Source: Neurospora intermedia (taxonomy: Eukaryota > Ascomycota > Sordariomycetes > Sordariales > Sordariaceae). From it: DNA of 64,000 nucleotides. A model generated the notes under the pieces. That model was given only the letters and a program-made list of their open reading frames with translations. It did not search any database and was not told where the DNA came from. This document shows positions 1 through 10,499 of this stretch, piece by piece. Location of the stretch: NCBI GenBank assembly GCA_037102815.1, contig BTPP01000003.1:4960001-5024000 (forward strand), read 5' to 3'. A program made the translations under genes and the position numbers. Within the stretch, counting starts at the first letter, position 1, and every line of letters starts with the position of its first letter.

Positions 1-2
1 CG

Positions 3-293
3 CTTGTCGACACCCTCCCGACCCAATGCCAGCAGTTCAAGAGAGCTTTTGGTGACTGCAGGCGAGGCATGGTCGACATGCGCAAGCGATTCCGCGGCAA
101 CCAGCCCATCACCTTCCAGAAGCTACAGGAGACTGAGCAATCAGGCGAGGGCTACCAGTTGTATGCCGGCAAGTCGGCCTTTGCTGGCGGCAAGGGCGTC
201 ACAGATGGCAACAGCTCGGCCGAACCGGACTGGAGAGAGTTGGAGAACCAGAAGTACAGAGAGCAGGCTGCTGCCGCGGCGAACAAGAAGTGA
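3..293 (+). CDS. pet191: PET191/COA5 cytochrome c oxidase assembly factor, C-terminal part
   Basis: The reading frame enters from the left edge and ends at TGA 291-293, so the start and probably an upstream exon lie outside the window. The visible part has a CX9C motif (Cys, nine residues, Cys, in CQQFKRAFGDC) followed by the conserved stretch GMVDMRKRFRGNQPI, which is diagnostic of Pet191. Pet191 is a small twin-CX9C protein of the mitochondrial intermembrane space needed for cytochrome c oxidase assembly. Only the second CX9C helix half is seen here. The tail after the core is longer than in yeast, is hydrophilic and ends in Ala/Lys. The next gene lies about 970 bp downstream on the same strand. 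Family assignment is firm; completeness cannot be judged. Confidence 0.86.
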   Translation, partial: LVDTLPTQCQQFKRAFGDCRRGMVDMRKRFRGNQPITFQKLQETEQSGEGYQLYAGKSAFAGGKGVTDGNSSAEPDWRELENQKYREQAAAAANKK

Positions 294-1263
294 TCGAGCC
301 GACACGACGGATACAAGGGCATTACACCTACACCATACCACAACAGGTTCAGATCACGGAAGCGAGGATAATCAGCTGTACGATTGAAAAGAGGGCGACG
401 GTTAGGGCCTATAGGCCATGGGTGGAATACAAGTATCAGCATTGGTAGGCGTTTTGGATTTTTCGGCGAAATGGAAGGTTGAATTGTACCACTTGCCGCC
501 TTGTTACTGCGCGGAAATAACCTCAGTCCTCTACCGCCTTGCGCTTGCGTTGCGACAATTCAAAGACATCAGGCTCACAATCCAACAACTTTTGTTGAGC
601 TTGCCGAATTGGGACCGCCGGTTCAAGAAAGACAGTTATGAGCTTGGTCACAGTCACGCATTCGAATGTCCAATCCTTGATTATACAATCATAAACACCA
701 AGTGTTTAACTCGGTGGAACCCCAGTCTCCGCAGTTGTCTGATCCTGAGAACGGTCAGTCCACAATCTCTCCAAGTTGAGACCAACATACACTCTCCCTA
801 AGAACGGCGCACATATCGGGGCACTTTTCATCTACACGTGTATAGACAAGTACATAGGCGTGAAACGGGTACGTGTACCGGTTCGCAAGATCCATGCTCT
901 TTTGTCATACACAGTAAAGTAATCAGCCCAGACAAACGCTAAATCATGGAGGGGCGGACTTCACTCCGTCACACATGACCCAAAGCTGAAGATGCTATTG
1001 TTCAGACTATCGAGAAGTTTCCGAAACATTGGCTCTGCATCGGACTGCTCTTTTGTCTTAAATATATATCTTCATTTTGAATCCTTCTCTTCTTGCTTGT
1101 CGCCTGCTGATGGCTTGGTGTTTTCCATTTTTTTTCTCCATTTTAAACCAGCCCCGCAAATTCCTCACTTCATCTTTCCTGACCGGGACCTTGTCTTTTT
1201 TTCTCACGACGTTCAATCCTACAACCAACCTAAAAGAACCATGCGACACCTAAACCCAACTCC
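294..1263. other. Intergenic region, no gene seen
   Basis: About 970 bp without a convincing coding region. The 127-codon open frame at 418-801 has no recognisable domain or codon bias and is judged spurious. The distal part (about 1070-1260) is pyrimidine-rich, as expected of a Sordariales leader in front of the next gene. Confidence 0.6.
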
Positions 1264-3445
1264 ATGATCGCCGAAGCCATGGCTCGCTTCTTTTGTCGAC
1301 GGCGCTGCTCCGTCGCTGTCGGTACCAGCTTCATATTGCTTGCGTCTTTGACGTTCTACATGATTCACCTTCTTGGGCCAGATAACGCAGGCCAAGAGTC
1401 GCTCTTCCATCGACCGGCGACAAAAGCTTCTGAAAAGCTCCCAGATATGACGTCGTACCGTAAGGGTCCTCATTTCTGTCTCCACATTCACCAAACACAT
1501 CATGCGTCTGATTGTTTTCTTCCAATGTTCCATCGTCACCATGTCCCACATGGCGATAGTGCACACTGCATCTACCGCATCTGCACAGTCGTAACAAGAA
1601 TGCTTTGCGGATAATACAAGGTCTATCAGCCAATCCAGTTGGCGAGCTGAGATTGTGCACATGGCAAAACGTCCGCATAAGACGTAGCCTTCCCCGATTG
1701 AGGATTTCTGCTACGAGCAACTAGGCGCGGTATAGCCTCCTCACAAGCTCTTCACCCTCTTCCTCAATTTCTTTCTTTTCTCATACTATTTTAAGTCAAT
1801 TGCTTTTCATTTGTTTTATATTGTTTGAATTAGCATTCTTTGCCTAATTGTTCAGAGCTCCAATTCCAGAGCGATCTAATCAACACCCACGACAGATGAC
1901 TGGAACACTTCATTAATGATGGCTACAGAACCCTCGCAACCTCAAGCTCTCACGACCCAGGATACCGGCGATAGGCACCATGTTCCTATTATCTCAGACC
2001 TCGAAGTTAGCGACGCAGTCCACACTCCTGTAACTCTAATATCAAACCTCTCCAAGAAACATCTCCCATCTACCACCAACGCTTCACCACCGTCCGCATC
2101 ATCTTCCGATATTACCAAGAACAAACGTTTGGTTATTGTAGGCGACACCCACGGTCGCCCGACAGCTCTACGATCTCTTCTGGACAAAATCTCCTTCGAC
2201 AATACGACAGATCATCTTATTCTTGCCGGAGATTTAGTAACAAAAGGTCCGGATAGCAAGGGCTTGGTGCAGTTCGCTAGGGACATAGGAGCAAGTGCCG
2301 TGAGAGGCAACCATGACGACAAGGTGCTCCAGGCTGCGAAGTGGTTAGGTCGCATAAAACAGGGCAAGAAAGGGTGGGAAGAGGCGGAGATCGAGGGCGA
2401 TAGTGTGAGAGATGACGAGGAGGAAATGTCTGAGAAAGAGGAAGCAAAGAATAGTGTCGAGATTTCAGGACGACGACGAAGAAAAAAGCCCAAGGGGGTG
2501 AAACCAGAACACATCGCCGTCGCCCGCTCCCTCAGCCTCTCTCAGCTTCACTGGCTTGCCTCTCGTCCCATCATCCTCCGAGTCGGTCACCTTTCCGGAG
2601 CCAAGACCGCGCCATGGAACGCCAAAGAAGTGGTGGTCGTTCATGGCGGTCTCATCCCGTCTCTCCCGCTGGAGAAGCAAGACCCATGGGCAGTGATGAA
2701 CGTGCGAAGTCTGGTTTACAAGCGCTCCACTTCCTCAACCTTTGACGATAACCAAGACGAGAAGAAGAACGACGATGGAAGCATTGACACCGCCCTCACC
2801 CATAATCGAATAACCACCATTCCTCTCGACACCCGCGAAGGTGAACCCTGGTCCCGCGCTTGGAACCGCTACCAGAACCTAATTAGCAGCGAATCCAATC
2901 GCATAGTCGTCATCTACGGCCACGACGCCCGCTCTGGTCTGCAGGTCGACAAACACATAACCATCGACCCAGGGAAGAGCCCAATCCCAATCAACGCCCG
3001 CCATATTGCCGGAACACGGGATCAAACTGTCATCTTTACCGCCGGAGGAGACGTGGAAATGGAGATCGAGACTGGATATGAGGGTAGTGATGATGATGAT
3101 GATGATAACGATGATGACGGCGATGATGTTGATTCGGCGCCGAGCACTATTTCGATGACCACGAATACTATGGTGACGAATGCGCCAATGACAGCAGCGG
3201 CAGCATTACCGGACACGGCAGCAGCAACGGAGACGGAAACGGTGGAAAAGAGATCACCAAATGGAGGAAAAGATTTGGAAGTTAAAAGTAATAGGAAAAA
3301 GCCGAAGAAATTCAAGGGAATCCGATATGCGTACGGCCTCGACTCGGGATGCGGGCACGGGAGGAAGTTGAGTGCATTGGTGTTGGGTATCAACGAGAGC
3401 GGGGATGATATTGTTCACTGGATTGAGCAGGTCAAGTGTGAGTGA
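1264..3445 (+). CDS. Membrane-anchored PPP-family metallophosphatase, Ppn2 endopolyphosphatase-like
   Basis: Proposed exons are 1264-1459 and 1896-3445 (581 aa). Donor GTAAGG at 1460 and acceptor CAG at 1893-1895 join in phase; a second CAG at 1926-1928 would also keep the frame. Exon 1 carries a hydrophobic segment (GTSFILLASLTFYMIHLL) after basic residues, a type II signal anchor. Exon 2 has the metal-binding motifs in order: GDTHG (about residue 148), GDLVTKG, RGNHDD, VVHGG and GHDA, ending in GLDSGCGHGRKLSAL. This matches the ApaH-like PPP branch that includes yeast vacuolar Ppn2, which has the same N-terminal anchor. The family cuts polyphosphate or dinucleotide polyphosphates using two metal ions; the substrate here is inferred. 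Oddities are an acidic/basic insertion between VHGG and its upstream motifs and about 100 residues of Asp-, Thr/Ala- and Lys-rich sequence before the last motif. The intron (436 bp) is long for this window. Confidence 0.8.
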
Positions 3446-3808
3446 GCAAAGTGGGAAGAATGAAAAATTCCATAATGTCTTCATCTTAGGACTGGCAAAG
3501 ATTGTGCCTTTTTTTCTGTGTCACATCCAATCCTGGCGTTGGGGTTGAGCTACCTAAACTGTCTTATACGTTCGAGGTCCCTGGGGAAACAAAATTCAGG
3601 ACGACCATGCGGTCAGGGGCAGATAAATTTGCGTTGAACGAATGGAAACCAAAAGCAAGAGTACTTATACCTAGGTATTCAATATTAAGTATCGCAAGAG
3701 TTCAAAGCAAGGTGGTCAGGTGGGTGTGTGACAAGAAAATCAGCAACATGGATAGTAAACCCTAACCCTATTATAACCTTTCGTTATCTCCGGGCCTTCA
3801 CTGCACAG
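3446..3808. other. Intergenic region up to the transposon target site
   Basis: No gene is seen. The stretch holds a perfect TACCTAGGTA palindrome (3668-3677) and a telomere-like AACCCTAACCC (3758-3768) about 40 bp before the left end of the nested transposon. Base composition is normal and not RIP-mutated. Confidence 0.6.
3668..3677. promoter_or_regulatory. TACCTAGGTA palindrome
   Basis: A perfect 10-bp palindrome in intergenic DNA. Further exact copies are at 27885-27894 and 53011-53020, both also intergenic and shortly upstream of a start codon. Function is unknown. Confidence 0.4.
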
Positions 3809-3810
3809 TA

Positions 3811-3897
3811 CTTGGGGGGTTCTGGGCGCCAAGCTTCCTTTCCCCCCTCCAAATCGACTTTGTAGGGGGCGGTGAAAAATTGGGACAGTATTTTAAT
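3811..3897 (+). repeat. Left terminal inverted repeat, 87 bp
   Basis: It starts CTTGGGGGGTTCTGGGCGCC and ends CAGTATTTTAAT. Its reverse complement is found without a mismatch at 20441-20527. It is GC-rich and unmutated next to an AT-saturated interior. A second GGGACAGT copy lies just inside (from about 3899), a possible subterminal transposase site. Confidence 0.96.
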
Positions 3898-4087
3898 TTG
3901 GGACAGTGCCGGAAATAACCTATGCAAATTCGCCTATTAACGCCGCGCAAAATCGCTCTTTTGCATCGTAAATTTCGCACAACGACAACGCTAACAACAG
4001 TATACAACTAACTCGTAAAGCTATAAATCAGTAAAACTTCTATATATTTATAGATTAATTGAATTGCTAGTTAATTTATTAGTGCCA

Positions 4088-4696
4088 ATGCCCGTAGATT
4101 ATTCCTTCGTCCCCTATATTAGTATAACCGCTGCTTAGTAGTATCTCAATGCATACGATTAATACGGTTCTCTTAGAACTAGTAATAGCTATAGAAAGTT
4201 ACCTTCTATAAGGGATATTATACGTATAACTAGGCAGTCTTGTAGTTCGATCGGCCGTTATACAAAATTGTTATAGGAAATTAATAAACTAATAGTATTA
4301 TTGTAGTTATAAGGGCGCCTACAGTTATTAATGTATAGTAAGGAGGAGGCTATTGTTGTATATATAACCTTCTACTTTAGAAGGAGATTCCCCGCGCTAT
4401 AATTGATAATAATAATTGCTATTAACCGCTTGAGATTAATAAGAGTAAACCCGCTAGCGATTAAATTCAACGGATATTAGTTTACGAAGTTTATTACCGA
4501 CTATTTAAAATTGCGTTCAACGACGTATTGTACTATAGATTTTAAGCGCCGCTTCTAGGAATTAAATACCGAGTCTATAAATAATTAGTTCGATAAATAT
4601 AAGGATATCGTCGCCGTTATCCCTCTATACGATTATTAGAATAGTAATAAGTATAGCGCCTATATTAGTTGTATATTAAATAGTTGTATAAAGGTT
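4088..4696 (+). pseudogene. Transposase remnant, N-terminal (helix-turn-helix/CENP-B) part
   Basis: From an ATG at 4088 the plus-strand frames give fragments that resemble the DNA-binding half of pogo/Fot1 transposases: a SIRD-type first helix-turn-helix near 4197, an EEAIV start of the second domain near 4345, and an RRF/WFDKYKDIV-like stretch near 4550-4600 corresponding to the CENP-B box region just before the catalytic core. Several in-frame stops of the TAA/TAG type interrupt it, as expected from C-to-T and G-to-A change. The gene is cut at 4697-4701 by the insertion of the LTR element. It continues at 18196. Confidence 0.75.
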
Positions 4697-4701
4697 ATTA
4701 T

Positions 4702-5040
4702 TATTATAGGGCATTCTTGGTGGATACCTAGATGCTCTGTTTTGTTATGGCAGCTGCTCGTTAGAGCGCATAGTCTGTTATATAAGAGTGCTCGTCCCGT
4801 TAACCTCTATTAAGGTTAACGGATTATTAATTTATATTATACCAACCTTATATCTATTTTGCTCATACTCAGTAAAGTTGTATACGAGGTCCTAGGTTGA
4901 GGTTCGCAATAAGTCTTATCTTCAACTTCCTTTAATAAGACTATTGTTAATCGTTATATATTATTACTCTATTTAACAACTAATTATTTACTCTATTATT
5001 CTCTATTATTATTACTTGTAAAGTATATCTTCGCGTAATA
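4702..5040 (+). repeat. Left LTR (339 bp) of the larger LTR element
   Basis: It begins TATTATAGGGCATTCTTGG and ends CTTCGCGTAATA. It aligns end to end with 17852-18190 at equal length. The left half keeps more G and C than the partner copy, while the right half is more AT-rich. Confidence 0.92.
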
Positions 5041-5071
5041 AGTAGTACCTATAGTTTAATTTCAAACCGAT

Positions 5072-5346
5072 TGTCACGGTACGTAGACTGGGCAAGTGGC
5101 TGGCACTGCTAATTTGACGAATGTAATAAATAATAAATTATAGGGAGTAAAAGAGAAGAAGGAAAGTGCTGCTCTGGCTGGCACAACTAAATATAGGAAT
5201 AAAATGGGTCCCTAGAAGGGATGCGGCTAATTAGATAGTACTAGTAGATGCGATAAGGATGTACCCAACTAGAAGGCGCAAATAGGAATACGGACTACGG
5301 GAGTAGTTTTGGCAATTTTAGTAACTAGTTTGGCTCAGTTATAACA
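5072..5346 (-). repeat. LTR (275 bp) of the small element, left copy
   Basis: Aligns end to end with 7036-7310. In the element's own orientation it is the 3' LTR. Its left (outer) end keeps more G and C than the partner copy. Confidence 0.9.
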
Positions 5347-7035
5347 TTACCCCCCCGGCGGAAGAAAAATTCAAACCTAAAGTCGATTAGAAATAGTAAA
5401 ATCCTTTATTATTGTAAAGATCTATATAAAAACTATTAAGGTCCCTAATACCGTAGAGCCTCAATCCCCAAACTATAGTATCGGTACAATTCAATCTAAA
5501 TTGCGACCCTATCTAGCCAATCTATTACTGTAATACATACGCTCCAGCTTACGCTCAAAGTCGTCTAACGAATAAGAAGCCCAAGAATCGTAACTTAAAA
5601 TGGAAATAGTGTTATTACTATTATTATTAAGAGCCGTAATAGTATAAAACTAAGTACGTAAAGAAGAAGATAAGGTTCCGGTTGCCGGGGTTATAGTATT
5701 AAAAGCGGGAATGGGAGGTAGAACCTTATTAGAAGCTATATAACTAAATTCAATCGAATTGAATAAAATTTAAATAACGTTAATATTTATAGTATTTTTA
5801 TCCTTACCGCCGTAGTTATAATTAAAATAGTAAATCGAGTTAAGAACTTCCTTAAATTTATCTATATAATCCGTATAAATTGTTGGTTGGGGACGGAATT
5901 AAAGAACGTACTTGTAAGTTTCTTTATTCAAAGCCTAACGAAGTATAGAAATTTTAGTTAGTTTAAACTAAGTATTTACTTTAGATTTATAAAGTAAACG
6001 TTCAAATTTAGCGATAAAAATACTAAAAGTATCGTCGTTTTACTACAAAGTTAAAAGAGTATTCTTAGTTTATTAAACTTTATTAGAATTATCGAAAATA
6101 CGAGTAAATTGATCGAGGAGAATTTAAGGGTTAAAAACGCCGCTTTCCGAAGATTGGATTAATTAGGGTATTATTAAGGCTTAAATCTTTCTATTAAACT
6201 AAGAGTAGACGTAAAAGAACTACGCTTCTATATTACTAATTACTTTCCTATTAATCCGGAGTTTAGTAGTAATAAAAAGCAATTAAATTTTGAAATTGAA
6301 ATTAATACCGGAGAATTTATTGGCGTTAGGAAGTTTAGTTTTCGGTAAGGGTCCTTTGTTAATAGTCTTAACTAGAAGATTGAATTTTTTATTAAGAATA
6401 TTTATATTATTATACAATCCTTAAATTGTAGTTACGTAGCTTTAAATAGTAATCTTATAGTTTTAGAATATCTACTCTAGGGTAATTTCGTCGGCTATAG
6501 CGGAGAAAGATCGTAGTTATACTCGTTAATACCGGTATTAATAGACAAAAAGTGCGGGAATAAAAGAGAAAAGTAGGCGCCTTTTTAGTAGGAGGTAAAT
6601 TGAATTGCCTTTTGAAAGTAGTAAAGTAAAAGAAGTAAATATTAAATACAATTTAATAAGATTATAGAAGTAAATAATTGAAATAATACTAATTAAATAA
6701 TTAATAATATAATTAGATAAAGGAAAAAAAGAAATTCCGGGTTCGGGATAGTTCTGCTAGTATAGCGAGCCCTAGGGTTATATATAATCCTCTACTTTTA
6801 ATTGTAAACCTTCTAGTATTTTAATAATATAACTATTATATAGCCTCCCTACGTATATTGTATTAGGGTTAAACCTAGTAAAGTAATAAGCGCTCCGCTC
6901 AATTGCGTATAGAAATCGGGTTCCGTCGGTCGGATAATTATTAATGTAGTATAGCTTTGCTCTTAGCGGCACCGATCGAAGAAAGAGAAATTACAAACTT
7001 TAATTAGCTAATTAGAGAAAAGATAGTTAATTAAG

Positions 7036-7310
7036 TATTATGGTACGTAAATTGGGCAAGTAGTTAGCACTATTAATTTAACGAATATAATAAATAATTA
7101 ACTATAGGGAGTAAAAGAGAAGAAGGAAAGTACTACTCTAGCTAGTACGACTAAATATAGGAATAAAGTAGGTCCTTAGAAGGGATACGGCTAATTAAAT
7201 AGTACTAGTAGATATAATAAGGATATACCCAATTAGAAGGCGCAGATAGGAATACGGACCACGGGAGTAGTCTTGGCAGTCTTGGCAACCAGTCTGGCTC
7301 AGTTATAATA
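7036..7310 (-). repeat. LTR (275 bp) of the small element, right copy
   Basis: Partner of 5072-5346 and the 5' LTR in the element's own orientation. Its right (outer) end, about 7255-7310, keeps more G and C than the matching part of the left copy. Confidence 0.9.
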
Positions 7311-7359
7311 CCGACCTTATTATTCTTTACGTTTCTTCCTTTCGTCGAAGGGGGAGATA

Positions 7360-10300
7360 CGTTAAAATTTAATAATAATTTATTAAATTTTTCAACTATT
7401 ATTCAACTTTACCCTTTCAAACCAAATACTTGCACTTTTACTCCTCGGAATCCCCTTTCTTTACTACTTTATTACTATTTATTTAAATTTAAAGGCCAAA
7501 TTAAATAATATTGAAGACCGATTAAGTAAACCCCTAAGCGGCCTTTAACTTTTAAAAGGAAAGTTTAATATATAAAATATATTAGATTATTAAGTTCGCT
7601 ACTTATAAGCTACAATTTTACTATAAAGAAAGACTTCAACCTTTAACCGCCGAGCTGCTTATTGAAGTAGTATAGCTATACTTAAATAAAAAAACTAATT
7701 ATATTAAAATTGAACCTAATTAGACTATTAATATTAGTAATAATATTTATAATAGAGGATAGATCGTTAATTTAGACGTAACAAACTACGAAGTTTAATA
7801 GGTCCTACGTAAATATCGCTAATTAATTACTAATTATCCTATTCTAATACGCTAAATTTAGCCCTTTATAATTAAAGAAGGAGTATTATTATAATTACGA
7901 AAGAAGAATTAGAAATAGTTTATAGCCCGAATTAAAGTGAATAATACTACGGTTAATACTACCGCTTAAATGCCTATTCCCCCTAATACCGGTAGTATAA
8001 GCGTTTATTCCTCTCTAGTAAACTTTTTAAATACTATTAAAATAATTAATATATTAACCCTTATTAACCTAATACAAATTCTTATACCGCTTTCCTTACC
8101 GCCTACGCCTACTAAGTAATATACTTAGTTAGGCCCAATTTAACGACCCTTTTCGCTAATGGAATTAATAGTTTCTTAAATAAATTCGGTTATTAAAATC
8201 GCTACTAATATTACTTAATAATTAACTATTAATCCTACTACTAAATATTTTAGAAACCTTATATAAATTGAAATTCTTCTACATTTAGCGTAAAAATAAT
8301 AATAGGAGTAAATAAAATAGTACTTAAAAATAGTTTTTACTAACCCTTTTCTTATATATTTTATTAACCTAAGTTAAAATACTATATACTTTACCTAATA
8401 CGATATAAAGACCGGAGGTAGATCCCTAAATTATCTACTTTACTTTACCCAACCGGTTTACAATACTATATATTTAATTTAAAATAGTATAAAGCCTAAT
8501 TTTAGTCTTTTAACGCCCGCTACCGCTAAATATAATACCTCTTAATTTTATAAGAATCCTACTATTTATTATAATTAGTATTCTAGCGGCTTCGTTAGTC
8601 CTACCGGCGAAACGGCTATAATAAGCGCTAGGGACCTATATAATACCGCTAATTTAGTTAGCTAAATAAAAAATCTTTATATTAATTATATTAACCGGCA
8701 ACCTCTATTCGAAAATATTAATTAATTTCCAATTTACCTTCGTAAATATATATTAATTCTAATTATCGGCTATAATATCTCTAATTAAACTCTACGAATA
8801 AATCCTAAAGAATTAATAAATTAAATTCTAGTAAATAAAAAGTAAATAAAATAATAAAGATTACTACTAATAATTTTAAGTAATAGTAGTTACTTTCCTT
8901 CGGCTATTTTAAAGGCCCTTGTACCTTCTATACATTTAATTTTCCGCTAGTACGCTCATCCTACTAGTAATCTATAAATTATATACTTTAATATTAGTTC
9001 TAATACCTCTATTCCATCGGTCGAAGCTAATAGTAATAGTACTATAATAAATAATTTAGCGCTCTACGAAATACTTAAAGATTTTTACAATTATATCGAA
9101 GAATTAGAAAATCGGAACTAAACGCTCGTTAATTCTATTTTAAAGGCTAATATAGATATTTATTAATCGGTTAAAGAAGAACCCTTTAAAATTTTAAATA
9201 TTAGAATATACTTCCCTAATATTAAATTTAATAAAATAAAGAAGGGTATCTACTAGGACAGTAAGATTAATATTTATACTACCTTTTATAAATTCGGTAA
9301 TATAATTAAAGGGTATTTAAAGGATTACCCAAAAAAACATTAAATTATCGCCAATAACCTTAACTAACTATTCTATAATATTGCCCTATATTAGTAGAGC
9401 TTTACGCTTTCTAAAGATAAATATAATAACCTTCGTAGTAATTTTAATAAAATTCTTAATACGCTTAGTATTATTTTCGGAATTAAACCGTATAAAGCGT
9501 AGAAATAATTAAATACGAATAAATTTACTGTAAAATTATATAAAACTAACGTATTATTACTTCGTAATTACTCAATTTAATTATTTTAGTATACCCGTCT
9601 TTAGGGAAATACATTAAACTTTTAATTTTATACTTATTTATAAAATAATTTATACCCAACGATATAAACCGTATATATTCCTCTAGAATAGAACGTATAT
9701 TTTAGCGACTATATTAATAAAATCGAATAGAAAGCTAAATTAATACATTATTAACTTCTCAAATCGTTAAAGAACGGACGGTTAATTTATTATATTATTA
9801 ATAGTTCTAATAATAAGAATAATAATTCTAACGTCTATATTAGCTTTTAAAGAAACTATAATAATAATAAGCCTTTCCGAAAGAATTTCTCTTTTTATAA
9901 TAATAGGTTTAATAGTAAAATAAGCGGGAAATCTTATTTTAATAAAGGATTTAGGAATTTTAATAATAAATTTAATAAGCGTAATATAAGCCGGTTGGGC
10001 AATAATAATAACCGCTAACGTCATTAGGGCAAAAGATTTGAGCGCCGTTAAATTTTATAGGACGGCCGTTATATTTATACTTCCGCCGTAATAGTCTTTG
10101 CGGACGACTCTAATATAAATAATAAGGTTTACTACTTATAGAATAAAAATTACTATTTTATTAGAAATTTCGAAGAAAAAGTAGAAGAATTTATAGTAAA
10201 TACTTCCGAAATTAAATATAATAATAAACCTTCTACCTATTTTATTAGTTATTTAGCCCTTAATAAACTTTCGTCTCCTAGTATCTCGTTATTTTATATT
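7360..10300 (+). pseudogene. Gag-like region of the Ty3/Gypsy fossil
   Basis: Plus-strand coding-like sequence, heavily interrupted. The part around 9230-9760 resembles the retrotransposon gag capsid region, and an Asn/Arg-rich stretch with short basic repeats follows at about 9800-10060, as is common in fungal gag C-termini. The first 1.8 kb is unusually long for gag and its identity is unclear. No whole frame survives. Confidence 0.6.
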
Positions 10301-10499
10301 CTTTTGCGTATAATAATTAGCGAACTAACGGTTATCCTTAATATAATTCCTATTAGAAATACCGACCCCAACGGGCCTATACGACCCCTATCGTTAAATT
10401 TATTATCTAATACCAAATTTATAATAATTTTTAAACGTTTAGAGAAGGCCTAAGCGTTTTATAAATCGTCCAATCCTTCGTTTAATAATTAAATAACCT

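Larger units (their letters stand above)
5072..7310 (-). mobile_element. Small LTR element fossil (2.24 kb), minus strand, nested in the larger LTR element
   Basis: Equal-length direct repeats of 275 bp lie at 5072-5346 and 7036-7310. Flanks CCGAT (5067-5071) and CCGAC (7311-7315) form a 5-bp duplication differing by one transition. The repeats have TGT...ACA-type ends. A run of seven C after the left repeat (about 5349-5355) reads as a G-rich polypurine tract on the minus strand, so the element points leftward. The interior is only about 1.7 kb, too short for a full gag-pol. It is interrupted by many stops, and at most a gag-like remnant is possible, so it looks like a non-autonomous (TRIM/LARD-type) or internally deleted element. 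It is the youngest layer, sitting about 30 bp inside the larger element's left LTR. Confidence 0.87.

Noticed and set aside
418-801. 127-codon open frame
   Set aside because: No domain, leader or codon-use support; odd composition with many rare codons for this genome.
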